Shown in pieces: positions 49,001 through 60,874 of a stretch of DNA of 64,000 bases. The notes beneath the pieces are model-generated. The model had not been told where the DNA came from. It did no database searches and saw only the letters and a list, made by a program, of their open reading frames with translations. The translations under genes were made by a program, and so were the position numbers. Position 1 is the first letter of the stretch. Each line of letters begins with the position of its first letter. The DNA comes from Tanytarsus gracilentus (taxonomy: Eukaryota > Arthropoda > Insecta > Diptera > Chironomidae), in contig JAXRKN010000045.1 of assembly GCA_038502055.1 (NCBI GenBank), positions 332,501-396,500 on the forward strand. The letters run 5' to 3'.

Positions 49001-49954
49001 TGAGTAAACACATGAGAAATATATCACAATGCAACGGGAAAAAGATTAAAATAAAAGAAGATTGTTAAATTAATCAAAATGTTTAATTTTCATCTCATAT
49101 TCGTTTTAATGGTATGCTTTCCTTGTTATTAAATCATTTTAAAGAGAAAAAAGAATTGATTATTCAGCGTGGATTTTTTGAGAAAAATACATGAGTAAAA
49201 TTAAAACGAATTAAAAACGATCCCGAACGAATTTTTTGTAATAGTGAAACAAGTAAAAAAACTGTTCAGGCTCCAACTAGATCTAAATTTTATCTCATTA
49301 CTCTCATCATAATACTCAACACCATAAATTCCATTCAAATGCTTCGTAAATAGAATTACATAAAATAATGAGTGCGTTAAAGTAAAGTAAATAATTTAAT
49401 CATAGGCATAAGAACGAGACTCATTCATAAAATGTTTACCTCCATCAATAATTACGTGAATGAGTTAAAAAGTCCCTTTTTTTATGAAAAACATGCGCAC
49501 ACATTTCCTATATAGGCAAAGCAATTAATTGCACTGAGGCACACAAAAGACTGAAAGAGTAATGTACATCCATAATCTCGAGTTTAAATGAAAAACAGGT
49601 TCATTTGCACTTCATATTTATTATACATTTTTACCGAGTGAAATAAATTGCTAGGCGAACACACATAGCGATGTGAGAAAAAGGAGTGAATTTTAGATGA
49701 AAATGTCATGTTCGTTAGATTACATTCATTCATATTATTAAGTATACATATCGCAATACATCTGTTATCTCCTGGGATTTTTTCTCTCTTTTTTAATGTG
49801 GTTTGTTTTACATATTTTTCAACCGTACTTATATTTTTTTAAGGGTGCAATTTATATCCATATTCAAAATATCTGTGACGCTCCCAGTTTTTTCTCGGTT
49901 CCTTTCTAACTGAGATTTGTGACGTTTTTACATACTCTCACGTAAAATAAACAT
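46081..49954. other. AT-rich intergenic DNA
   Basis: Open frames at 46584-46802 (plus), 47285-47506 (plus) and 47932-48213 (minus) match nothing I recognise. No repeats with clear ends. Confidence 0.4.
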
Positions 49955-49962
49955 CATAAAAG

Positions 49963-50124
49963 CCTGCGTGAGACATGAAAACCGTTGGGGACATAAATTT
50001 ATATAAAAGTATACTTTTTGTATACAATTGTCTATTGAAAATACGTTGGGGACGAGATTTAAATTTTATTTGTATGAGGATTTTTTGAATTTTAACGGTA
50101 ACATTTGGCCATGTCCCACGCAGG
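49963..50124 (-). mobile_element. hAT-type MITE, family D, copy 4
   Basis: Ends CCTGCGTGAGACATG and CATGTCCCACGCAGG. Exact 8-bp duplication CATAAAAG at 49955-49962 and 50125-50132. Length 162 bp. Confidence 0.95.
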
Positions 50125-50356
50125 CATAAAAGGAGAAAAATGTAAAATTGCGTAATATTTTAATACAAATCCTTTAACTGTTCATCCCTTGTTATCGCAC
50201 ATAACATGTATTATTAGTTATTTGCAATCGAAACCAAATGATGATTTAGTCGTAAACGATTAGGAAATTGAAAAAAAAAACTTACTGTAATGAAAAGAAT
50301 TGGATGCTGCGATGAAATTTATTGTATTGAACTTTTCCAATTAATTAATGCTCATC

Positions 50357-50380
50357 AATGCTCGACAATCAAACTATTAA
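50357..50380 (+). repeat. Target-site duplication, left copy, of retroelement E3
   Basis: The 24 bases beginning AATGCTCGACAATCAAACTA recur exactly at 51311-51334. Confidence 0.93.
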
Positions 50381-51310
50381 ATCAGTTTTAGTGTGTTTTC
50401 AATCTTCAATTTCTTTTAAATATGTTTATAAGTGTTTATTCTTCAACAAATTCATCGAGTCACATCGTTAAATCACGTAAGGAAGTGAGAATGAGGAAAA
50501 ATAATTTCGAGGGAAAAATTTCTGAGAAAAATTTCACTCTCCATTCGTTGCTTTCTCTCGCTCATTCTCACTTCGGAGAGTAACTCTCTCCAAATATTTT
50601 CTTCATAATATGAAGAAGTTTGTTTTATTTTATTTTTATTATTTTATTTTAAATAATTTATTTTTTTTAAAATCATTGTTTCAAATTTACGCTTTATGTT
50701 AAATGTTTGTCTGTTCTGTGCCGTGAGTGGTCCAGCCTATAACGGTTAGTTAAGGCTGAGGACGGTAGTAGTGACGGAAACTTTATTCAATGCCGTCGAC
50801 CACTTTTATTTATTATTGTATTTCGGGGGACAGCGGGACTTTAGGCAATCACGGCTTTTCTCTAAGTGATTTGAAATATATTGTTGATTTGGTTTTGATT
50901 AGTTGGAAACTGTATTATCTGTTCAGTAAACAAGACTGTTCTCAACCGTAGTTTCTATAGAAACTACAAACAAAAATCATTCGAAAACAAAAACTTACAA
51001 ATTACAAAAAAACAAAAACACTAACACACTAACATTGCCGTAAAGGTATTTTAAAATGCCCTATTAACCAACGCTGATGGTAGAGGGTGGTTGGCCCGAC
51101 ATCAGTTCTCACTAACGATTATCTAATTGTATTTATTCCGAGAAGGGGTTTGTTCGTAACCTGTTGCTTGTATCGACTGTAGATACTTGCCTAAGTAGCC
51201 CGCTAGACCCTGCTTTTCCGAGGAATCGGGGGTCAATCATGTGTGGTTGCGTTGGACGTCTCTCCTACTTCGGTAGTGGCCACCTAATCGTCATCTAATC
51301 TAATCTAATC
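50381..51310 (+). mobile_element. Non-LTR retroelement E3, chimeric relative of family E (930 bp)
   Basis: The 3' 470 bases (from about 50840, AATCACGGCTTTTCTCTAAG) align with the same part of E1 and E2, at clearly lower identity, and end in CTAAT units. The 5' 460 bases are unrelated to E1 and E2. The 24-bp target duplication encloses both parts, so they moved together. Either the family contains members with swapped 5' regions or the copy was formed by template switching. No open frame. Confidence 0.82.
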
Positions 51311-51334
51311 AATGCTCGACAATCAAACTATTAA
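51311..51334 (+). repeat. Target-site duplication, right copy, of retroelement E3
   Basis: Exact repeat of 50357-50380. Confidence 0.93.
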
Positions 51335-52502
51335 GAAAATTTCTGGTGCAAATAAATCCACACGCACAATCTCAATTTTACTCTCATATTTTCTCTCTTG
51401 TCTCTCACAAAAAAATTTCAGTCATAAATAATGTCACTCATATTTTTAATCGTTGAATAACCGTTTATTCAAAAAACATGTGACGTCACTTTTAAACAAA
51501 GCCCAAAAAAGTAAACAAAACAAAAATTTAAATTTTACGAACGCGAAAAAATAAAAACAAATCAAAAAATTATTAATTAAAGTCAAAATAAAGGCTTAAA
51601 TAAAATAAAAATCATTTAACTACTTAAAACAATACCTTAAATACGTTTACCACATAAATAAAAACTATTAATATTTAAAATTATAGTGAAAATTGACACC
51701 TGAAAAAATTGTGATATTGATCACAACAAATAATTTATTAAAGTGTGAATTTAATTAAAAAAAGTGAAAATAATAATTAAACAAGAATATATTGAAGTGA
51801 TAATTTTATAAAGTGAATTTCATAAAAATCTAAAATAAGTGAATTTCATAAAAAATCATTTTATAAAAGTGTTTGTTTAAATGAAAAGTGAAGTATTTAA
51901 ATTTCTAACGAGATCACGTGAGTAAATTCATTACTAATTATAAATTATATATTGACAATAATATTATTTCACAAAATTGTTCAAAATTCCCCGCAAGTTA
52001 TCTTTTAATATTTACACGTTGAATTGCGATTAATTTCCTTGTTGTTTAAAGGCACACAACCTTTTTTTGTGTTGACCTGGTTCCTTGGTAAATGACACTC
52101 GCACTCATAATTTATTGGATAACAAAAATAAAACTTTGTGAAGCATTAAACTGTCATAAATTAATTTTAATAAAGTGTATGCGAGAGTTCACATGAAAAA
52201 GGTAGTTTTAAAAAATTTATTTTTATTTTATGCAGATTTCAATTTTTTTTAAAAAATGTGTTTATGCTGAAAAGATTAAATGACATGACTGCTGTCTTAT
52301 TCAAGTGTGCTTGACAATCTGGACGATAAGATAATTTTTTGTGAGAGTTGAGCTATTTCAAAATCATAGTGCGGGTATGACGAGTTATGTGTGAAACTGA
52401 TTTTTTATTAGGCTCGCTTAATGTGTCAATGGCAAAATATCCACTTGAAATAATCAAAAAGGGAAATATTTTTTTGGGTAAACCTTAATTTTTTCGTAAA
52501 AT
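51335..52502. other. AT-rich intergenic DNA
   Basis: Nothing recognisable. Confidence 0.45.
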
Positions 52503-52767
52503 GAAAATCAACGATACCCGTGAAGCCATATAAGAAAAATTTTGTATTAGAAATGGACGTTATGGCGGTCCATGGCACGACCCATGGTCATGACCCAAAA
52601 AACTACTATAATGGTCTAATCTAGACCCTTAAAGCTACCATCTGGTGAAAACTCGAAGTCGCTAGCTGGCTCATGAGCCGAGATCTAGAAGGAACAGACG
52701 GACGACAGACAGACGGAATTACGAGCATTTAAGCGTTATCACACTTTGTTTGAGTTACGCTAAAAAA
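52503..52767 (-). mobile_element. Helentron/DINE-1-like element, 5' part only
   Basis: On the minus strand it begins AGCGTAACTCAAACAAAGTG, runs through GTCTGTCTGTCGTCCGTC, GAGATC, CGACTTCGAG, the CATGACC and CCATGGCACGACC-type blocks and stops in the GGCTTCACGGGTATCGTTGA block. The tandem-repeat section, the right inverted repeat and the hairpin are missing. Confidence 0.75.
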
Positions 52768-53504
52768 GTTTATTAAAAAATTATTTTTTATTTCTTTCTA
52801 ATGAAATTTTTTTTCATGTTACCAAATAAATAATTCATTATTTTTTCTCTCACATGGCTTCCTGTCGACACTTTCTTTATACCTCAAATAACCAATGGCT
52901 AAACTCATACATTTTTCATTGAAACTGTTTAAAATTTATCGCACGAGTTCAAGTAGAAGATTAAAAATATTTTCGGGTTTGTTAGAGGGAAAATTTTAAC
53001 TCCACCATATACAGCTTAACTGTCCAGTGTCCACGCCAGTGTGAATATGACATTAATTATCAACTCGGTTTAATCTTATTTACCATTGCCATGGAGTCGA
53101 CGTAAAACCTCTTCGCGGACACTCGAGCTTAAGAACATACATGCAATTTTAATGTAATATTCAATCTTAAATCATTTCTTTTCTTAAGCCCTTTTCTCGG
53201 AGCATAAAAATGAGGGAAAAAAGGCGTTGTTGACTTGTTAAGACTGGAGGGAACTAAGGCAAGTGATTTACATTGTACGTTGTCAATTCATTAAATTCGA
53301 AGAATTAAAATTGTATTCAAGCAATTTGTGTAGACAGAGGCAACAGAGGACAATGGATAGAAACATACGAGTTTGAAAATTTTAACATTGGGCCATGGTT
53401 AATCTAAAATTAAGAAAAAATTATTATTCAAAAACAGATTAAAATTTTTTAAAATCCAGGAATAAAAATTAAATTTTTTTTGTGTAGATATGTAAAAGTG
53501 CCGT
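52768..53504. other. AT-rich intergenic DNA
   Basis: Nothing recognisable. Confidence 0.45.
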
Positions 53505-53830
53505 GGGTTCAAGGCCGCGTTTTATTTTTTTATAGCTGGTTAGGCTAGGATAAACGTATATGAGCCTTAGATTTCTTTAGATAAGTTAAATACCCCTTTT
53601 TCCCCTCAACAGCAGGGTCCCCGGGTCGCCCACCTCGGGAGCTGAATCATATTTGAGAAAGAGTGATGCGATCGAACCCTCTTGTAGTTATAAATAAAAC
53701 GTTATGGCGTCCGGAATGAGAACATACGATCCGGCGTTGTTCCATAAGGAAATATAGGCTGTCACGTCTTGTGTCGCTCATTGGTGTTTCCAACTAAGAC
53801 AGCCTCAACTGAATCTTAGATTGAGTTGAA
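53505..53830. other. GC-richer unclassified segment
   Basis: About 325 bases (GGGTCCCCGGGTCGCCCACC, GTTATGGCGTCCGGAATG, GTTTCCAACTAAGACAGCC) differ in composition from their surroundings and look like the non-coding 3' part of a retroelement, but no tail, target duplication or second copy is present in the window. Confidence 0.35.
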
Positions 53831-56624
53831 AAATAAATTAAATCAAAGGTTTTTTTATTCCTTTTCGTCTGGTGTTGGCTTAAAAAAAAACTAGATGATT
53901 TATTTGTTCTTACCTTCCTCTCTATCTAGTGTTAGGTGTAAGTATAATTCGTTGTGAGTGTCTCCTTCCTCCTGGTCTGTTACGTTGTTTTTGTCAATTA
54001 AGATAAATGTTATTCTGATTAAAATATTTTAACCCATTTTCCTATTAATTCCTTTTCTCCCTGACCAATTATCTTACTCCATTCAAAACAACTAAAAAAT
54101 CAATTTTTCAAAAAACATCCTCTCTTTTTCCCCTTTAGTTAATAAAATTTTTCTTCCTCCTGCACTCTTTCTTCTTTAACTTGCTTCCATCTCCTTCTTT
54201 CAGAAATCTCAAAAGTAATTTATGAAACCAATCCTTTTTCCCCTTTTAATTATTCTCTTTTCTCCCTGAAGAATCATACTCCTTCATTACTTAAAATGAA
54301 TTTTAATGAAACCTCCAAATCGCTTTTTCCCCCTGGTTGTTAATTATTTTTCCTCTCTGATCTGCTTTCTCTGTACAAATCAACTCAAAAAGGAAATTTT
54401 ATAATAACATCTAAATGGTTTTTTTCCCCCTATTAAATTATTATCTTTCTTCAATGGTAGACTATGAAAATCAATCTTTAAACAATGAGTGAAATGGATA
54501 TAATAAAAATAAATTAAATGAAAAAAATTTAGAGGTGAAGGGAAAACCTATCAAAATTTTTTAGTTTCCTTTTAAAGTTAAATGTGGAACAATGAATGAA
54601 ATGGCTTAACCCTTAAGCAAATGAGTGATTTTTAATCTTAAAAGTTAATCAAAAAAAATAAAAAATAATTTCCTCTTTTCTTTCCTGCTTAAATGAGGAA
54701 ACTCGATGATACGACGAAGTACTGATGCTTAACTACACAACAACTATTTTTAACACTGATTACTCACTAAAACACTATAAATAACTTTAATTTTGTAAAA
54801 TTTTAATGTTTACCCATCGGGGGCTCACAACTTCTCTCGATTAAAAATTAAATCTTTTTTTATTAAATTTATAAATTCTTAATTATTTTGACATGCATTA
54901 GTAAGAACTCATTTTTTTTCATAAAATCCATTTGTCCATCTCTTGGGAATTGAGAAAGTAAAAAAATAAAAATTTAATTATTTCATTTGCGTCTTATGAT
55001 ATAAGTGAAAAATTTCATAATTTTTCTGCTCGCACCTTTTGCATTCTTCATGAAAGTGAGATTAAATGAGTAATTTTTAATTTAATTATTGCGAGATGTC
55101 TCAATTTAGAGAAAGAAAAACTGCAATCTCATTAAACATCTGTCAACATCCTCGATGACTCTAGTCTCAAGTTTCATGCTATATCGATTACAAAAATCAA
55201 TCATTGTAATTGTGATGCAATCCCCTTTACAACATGCATGCAGCGGACAAAAAAAAATTTATTCATGCATTTCACGTTTACAGTCATTAATCTCTTTTAC
55301 TTTTGCCAGACATGACCGATAATTTGTGTGCGAGTGCAAGATAAAAGACTTTGACGAATGGATGGATAAAAATATTGCCTTCTCGTGTCGCATTAGAAAA
55401 ATTTTCTAAAGAGGACATTATTCGCACCCTTAGAATTATTACTGACTGCTTCGTTGTGTGCGTTTATAAATTACTCTAATTCCCTTTTCGATGAATAAAA
55501 GTGGCAGCACTTGCAAAAAATATAATTTAGAAATTATGTAGCATGTATTTAGACATGAAACTATTATGTGTCGAGAGGAGTGAGGGAAATTAATTTTTTT
55601 CTTCTTTTAGGTTCTTGTTTGTTTTTGCTCTTTTTATTGGGGTATGTTGAACTTAAAGTGTTTCATCAAAAAATTCTTAGGATCATTTTATGGAAGTTAT
55701 TAACCATAAAAAAGTGTTTAATTTTTAAAAATTTATATTATTTTTATCAATATTCCGTCAGAAACATTAAACCCTCTCAGTTTGATATTTTCTTCACTCA
55801 AAAAAACGAACATCAGGATTAGAGTCCATGTGCACTCTTTGAATAAAATATTTGTGTGCATACGGCATGGTTTTTCTGAGTGCCATTTACACAACAATAA
55901 AGACCATAATAATTATTCAGATTAATCAGGAATATAATCAGTACTCACATAAGCACGCGACTTTTTTATTCGGAAATTTTTTCTCTCTTCGAAAATCACT
56001 GATCGACTATATGAGAGTTGAGTATCTATAAAAAATATTTAAACAATAATTTTTCTGACTTGTTTTCTTAAAAAAATTATTTATTTTTTCAGTTTTTTTA
56101 TTCTAACGCACAGTGCTCGACCAGTATGGTTACAATTTCACGACACACGTTTTAACAAGCACGCCATAAAATTCGAACAAGGATCAATAAAACTAAGCAC
56201 GTGTAATAAAAGTGCGAATGACTATAGGGCAGTGAATACAAGAAATTTTATCGCTCCTTTAGACGCTCGCCAACAATTTTAAGCATTTAATTACTCAACT
56301 ATACTCATTAGCTCATACCCGAGCATGATGGGTTTGGTAAGGTGATTAATAATTGCATATAAATTTAATTATAATTACATTCCAATTTTCGCTTGACTTT
56401 TGAAACACTAAATTATAGCAATTTATTATTATTTTTATTACCATATGCTCCTACACTATTGATTGCATTTAAAGTAAATTCATTTAAAAGCACGAATCCT
56501 GTTTGCACACATGACCTGACTTAAGGCTGCCTTTTTTTTTACTTTGTGCAAACATGGTAAGAGAAATTTCATTAATTTTACTCAAAATATTATCGTTATT
56601 TGCATTATTAAAATTTAATAATAT
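53831..56624. other. AT-rich intergenic DNA with pyrimidine-rich stretch
   Basis: About 54010-54460 is rich in T/C runs (TTTTCCCCTTTT type). No gene or element was recognised. Confidence 0.4.
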
Positions 56625-56632
56625 CAAAAAAC

Positions 56633-56794
56633 CCTGCGTGGGACATGACCAAATGTTACCGTTAAAATTCAAAAAATCCTCATACAAATAAAATTTAAAT
56701 CTCGGCTTCAACGTATTTTCAATAGACAATTGTATACAAAAAGTATACTTTTATTTAAATTTACGGCTTCAACGGTTTTCATGTCCCACGCAGG
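56633..56794 (+). mobile_element. hAT-type MITE, family D, copy 5
   Basis: Perfect 15-bp inverted ends CCTGCGTGGGACATG and CATGTCCCACGCAGG, exact 8-bp duplication CAAAAAAC at 56625-56632 and 56795-56802, length 162 bp. Best candidate for the family consensus. Confidence 0.96.
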
Positions 56795-57004
56795 CAAAAA
56801 ACATTTTTAAAACAAGTGGGTGCCCGGTACGCAGCGTTCTCAGTTGCACTGTTCACTTGCAAAAGGCAACCTTTTCCATGAGAGCTCAGCTTTTTATTTT
56901 TTTCTTGTAACTCAAAATTTGCGTGCAGACCTATTCATTCGTTGTTATTTATTAAAAAAATAAAAATAAGAATTTAATCTAAAGTAAATAAAATGTTCTG
57001 GTCA

Positions 57005-57095
57005 ACCATGATTCCTCAAAAATCATCAATGTCAATCGATTCCTGATCCAATCACGAGTTCAACGAGGTACATGAAGTCATAGTTCTGAAAAATT
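57005..57095 (-). mobile_element. Short fragment of the Helentron-like internal repeat
   Basis: CTCAAAAATCATCAATGTCA, CGATTCCTGATCC and CGAGTTCAACGAGGTACATG are the reverse complement of one internal unit of C2/C3. Both flanks are unrelated. Confidence 0.7.
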
Positions 57096-59299
57096 GGAGT
57101 AAATAATAAAGGGAAAATCTTCTTATTACAGCATCTTAGCAGCGAGAGATGATATCAAACATATTTAAGTGGAATTATTCGCAGAATCGATTTTTTCTAT
57201 TATCTTCAAAAAAATATAGCACGCGCCAAGTGCTGATATCAGGGAAAAAATGTTTTTTCAACCCCAAAGGGGAAATTTTCGTCCTTCATTGATTTTGCTC
57301 TCATTTAATAATTTTGAAGAGGCCGCAAGTTAAGTGGGATTTGAAATGCGATTAAAAACCTCAAAATATGATAGAACAGGAGCAATTACTTGGGAAATGT
57401 ATGACTATAGTCGACTATGTAATACTTTTATCATGACAAGAGTCAACGTCTACGGCAACACAAACTCATTTTATGGCGTTTCTCTATCTAAGCTTTGCTC
57501 CATTAGATGATGTGTTGTCTATAATCTGTGGTGAATGCTGTGCTGCATATACGTGTGTCTATGAATATTTTTTAGAAAATCAGACGAGAGCAACTTCCAA
57601 AATCAAGAAGTGAAAACCCCTAATTTTAAACAGTTAAAATTTTTTAATTTGAAACATCAAAACGTTTTTTCAGGCGTTTTTTAAAATATAACACAAATTT
57701 TTAATAATTCAAAAATATATATCCCTTGGCATATTCATGAATAAATTACAAAGAAAATTTCAATTTTCTGAGCGAAAGAGGAATTTTCTCTTTTTAGTTC
57801 TCATATGATGAATTTCCATACACAACTTTTCTCTTTTTCTAATCAATTAACTTCAAACCGACTGACTGCAAACCACCATCCAAACATATAGGTAGATGGA
57901 TTAAAGAAAAAAATTTTGCTTTCCGAACGTTATCTGATTTCAATCCTCATCTTTTTCTTTTAAAAAATTCATTTATGTTGCACACACATACACGGACTTT
58001 GTGCTGCATGGTGAATGATGATACTCATCACTTTAGTTTTAAATAGAGAGTGATTTTTTTTGTTAACGCTGCTGTTGCTCCCCACACGATATCATTTCTC
58101 AATTGCACACAACAGATCCACATATGGTGCCAGTCTATCTTTTTCCGTCCGACTATCGATATCCTAAAAGAGAAATGAGATATGACCACAAAAGATAAGA
58201 TAATGATAAAAGCAAGGTAGGAAATTTTTTGATTAAAATATTTTTAAATTCTAGATTTTTAAAACACAGTGTAACCTTTCCTAGCTCTATTAATTTATTG
58301 CATTCCTAGTACAAAAACTATCTTTGAGAACATTGCGACATCCACACCAGAAACGACCTTTTAGTCACCAATTTTCGTTTTCAATTATCAAACACCACAA
58401 CGACAAATAAATAAAACATGAGTGAATTTAATGGAAAATTTTGTTTTGCAAGTCTAGTGCAGAGAAATTTAACATTTCTTTCCTCTTCTTCTTGCACGTT
58501 CTGCATCAATTTCCTAATCAATAATTCAATGTTAATGGATGAGAATAATGTGTGTGTGTGTGTGTGTGTGTGTTTGTGCAGTAGCAGTCTTATATCCCAT
58601 TATTATTTTGAGCACCCTCCTTTGATACCCTCTTGCTTGCTGAGTTAAGAGACATATAGTTTCCTTATCCTTGCAAAATGAGATTCTTCTACACCACATT
58701 ATTCATTCAAAAACCTATTGAAAGCTGTATAAATACGTTTTTAAATGTGAGATAAATCAAGAAAAAACTTTTAAGTCAATTTTTAAAAAAAATTATTTGT
58801 AGATAAATTTTTAAAACTTAAAAATTAAAAATAGGATTACGGGTTTAAAAAAATATTAATATTATATAATTTTTCGAACCCAAAAGTGAGTCAACATCCA
58901 TTGAAAAAAAGTATTTTTGTTTTAGTTTTCAGGTAGTGTGCAGAATACACCAAAGTTTGTTTTGGCAAGAAATAAAATTTCAGGGGGCGTGAAACTCCCA
59001 GATTAATATAAATCCAACTATAAGTTTAAAAATTATCCTGAAATTGATATTTTTTATTGATTGATTGTTGACTGAGAGGCAGCGCGTTGGAGTTACCAAG
59101 GAGACGCAAACCATACAGAACTCTTAAGATTTTTCTTAAGGGAATAAAGTATAAATACCCTATATTTTTTATATATAATATTTTTATCCCGAATTTCCAC
59201 ACACCATGTAAAATTTTTACCGTGTTGTCGTGTAACTCATCGTATCAGATCAGTGCTTGAAAATCAAGTGAATAAAAAATCAGTTTACAGTTGCAAAGT
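57096..59299. other. AT-rich intergenic DNA
   Basis: Contains the TG microsatellite listed separately. A plus open frame at 58418-58648 runs through that microsatellite and is not credible as a gene. Confidence 0.45.
58549..58572 (+). repeat. (TG)12 microsatellite
   Basis: Twelve uninterrupted TG units, followed by TTTGTG. Confidence 0.97.
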
Positions 59300-59560
59300 T
59301 TAACCTTAGGACCTATTTTTGACTCTAGGCTTTGAGAACCTAGATTCTCAGTTCCTCGAACCTATTCTACCCTATGTACTCGGCATCGTGGCACGACTTT
59401 TGTTCACAAAAAATTCTTAATGCATGCTTATATAGTCCCTCAGAGCTACCATTTAGCAAAAACCCGAAGTCTTTAGATAGTCAGGGGACTGAGTTTTCGA
59501 AAGTGCGGATAAACAGACGGACGGATGGAAAAATGAGCATATAAGCGTTACACCATTTTA
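59300..59560 (-). mobile_element. Degenerate Helentron-like fragment
   Basis: On the minus strand it begins TGGTGTAACGCTTATATGCT, then CCGTCCGTCTG, AAAGACTTCGGG, GCTAAATGGTAGCTCTGAGG and GTCGTGCCACGATG, ending in the block shared with 45905-45975. Strongly diverged; right end lost. Confidence 0.65.
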
Positions 59561-59934
59561 TTCAATATCCAATTTTATTGGAATTGAATATCAATTTAAG
59601 ATTTTTGTCGTCTTCGTTGCTCTGAAAATTTAAAATGATCTGCATCAACACCTGATACAACGTAATTTTTAGCTGGAAAATTTTTGATTCAAACTGCTAA
59701 CCCATAGAACAATTTTTGGTTGAAGTGATATCAATTTGACGTTAAATCCTTGTCAAAAAAATTTTTTGACATCAAATTGATATTAAATTTACATGAATTT
59801 GATATCAACAAAAAAAATTTAATGTCAAATTTGATGTCAATTTAATAGCAAGTAAAAAAATATTTTATTTGATATTAAATTAATGTTTTTTGAATATCAA
59901 ATTTGATATAAATTTGATATTAAATTTTTTGACC

Positions 59935-60310
59935 AAAATTTCAATATCAAATTTTTACATTAAATTTTTACATTAATTTGATATCAATTTTATATTAAAT
60001 TTTTTGACCAAAAATTTTTTATTAAATTTTTACATTAATTTGATATCAATTGTATATTAAATTTTTTGACCAACAATTTTTTATTAAATTTTTACATTAA
60101 TTTGATATCAATTTAATATAAATTTTTTTTACCAAAAAATTTATATTAAATTTTTACATTAATTTGATATCAATTTTATATTAAATTTTTTGACCAAAAA
60201 TTTTTTATTAAATTTCTACATTAATTTGATATCAATTTAATATTAAATTTTTTGACCACAAATTAAATAGAAATTTTTTATATTAAATTGATGTCAATTT
60301 AATATAAAAT
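59935..60310 (+). repeat. ~60-bp tandem repeat in the left arm of FB2
   Basis: About six units containing TTTTTTGACCAAAAATTTTT, TATTAAATTTTTACATTAAT and TTGATATCAATTT, each largely palindromic, with small length changes. Confidence 0.88.
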
Positions 60311-60641
60311 AATTTGACCAGAAGTTTAATATCAAATTTTTACATTAATTTGATGTCAATTTGATATAATATATTATTTTTAAATTCAATGCAAAGTTGT
60401 GTTGCAAAAATTTAAAAAAAATATTACATCAAGGTTCAAAGTTTATTATCAAGCATTTGGGAAAAAACGGTGCAACAAAATTTCCTTTCAAATGTTGAAT
60501 CAACTTAATTTTTAGAAAAAATATATTTCACTCTTTGTAAACACAAAAAGATGTAAATTTCTTCATTCAATCAAATTTTTAATCTGAAAATTTTTCTGTT
60601 ATCTAAGCTCTTTATTGAAAGTTTTTTGAACAGTTTCCGTT

Positions 60642-60835
60642 TTTGCTTAAGTCGCTTTCTTTAATTTTCTGATAATTTTTTCAAAAGTTCCTAAAATAAG
60701 CATCGAAAATAACATAAAGTTTAATAAACAATTTAAATTTCAGTTTAAATTTTTAGTTCCTTTCATAAAATTCTAAAGATAATTATTTCTTCAAAATTTA
60801 AATATCTTTAACAAACCTGAGAAAAAAAAATAAAG
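60642..60835 (+). repeat. 194-bp block, unit 1 (uninterrupted)
   Basis: Begins TTTGCTTAAGTCGC and ends GAAAAAAAAATAAAG. The same sequence follows directly at 60836-62053, there split by the C3 insertion. Apart from one A in a poly(A) run I see no difference. It contains GATAATTTTTTCAAAAG, the empty version of the C3 insertion site. Confidence 0.93.
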
Positions 60836-60874
60836 TTTGCTTAAGTCGCTTTCTTTAATTTTCTGATAATTTTT

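Noticed and set aside
59935..60310. CRISPR-like array of ~60-bp repeats
   Set aside because: Units are adjacent without unique spacers, self-complementary and AT-rich, in a eukaryotic context.
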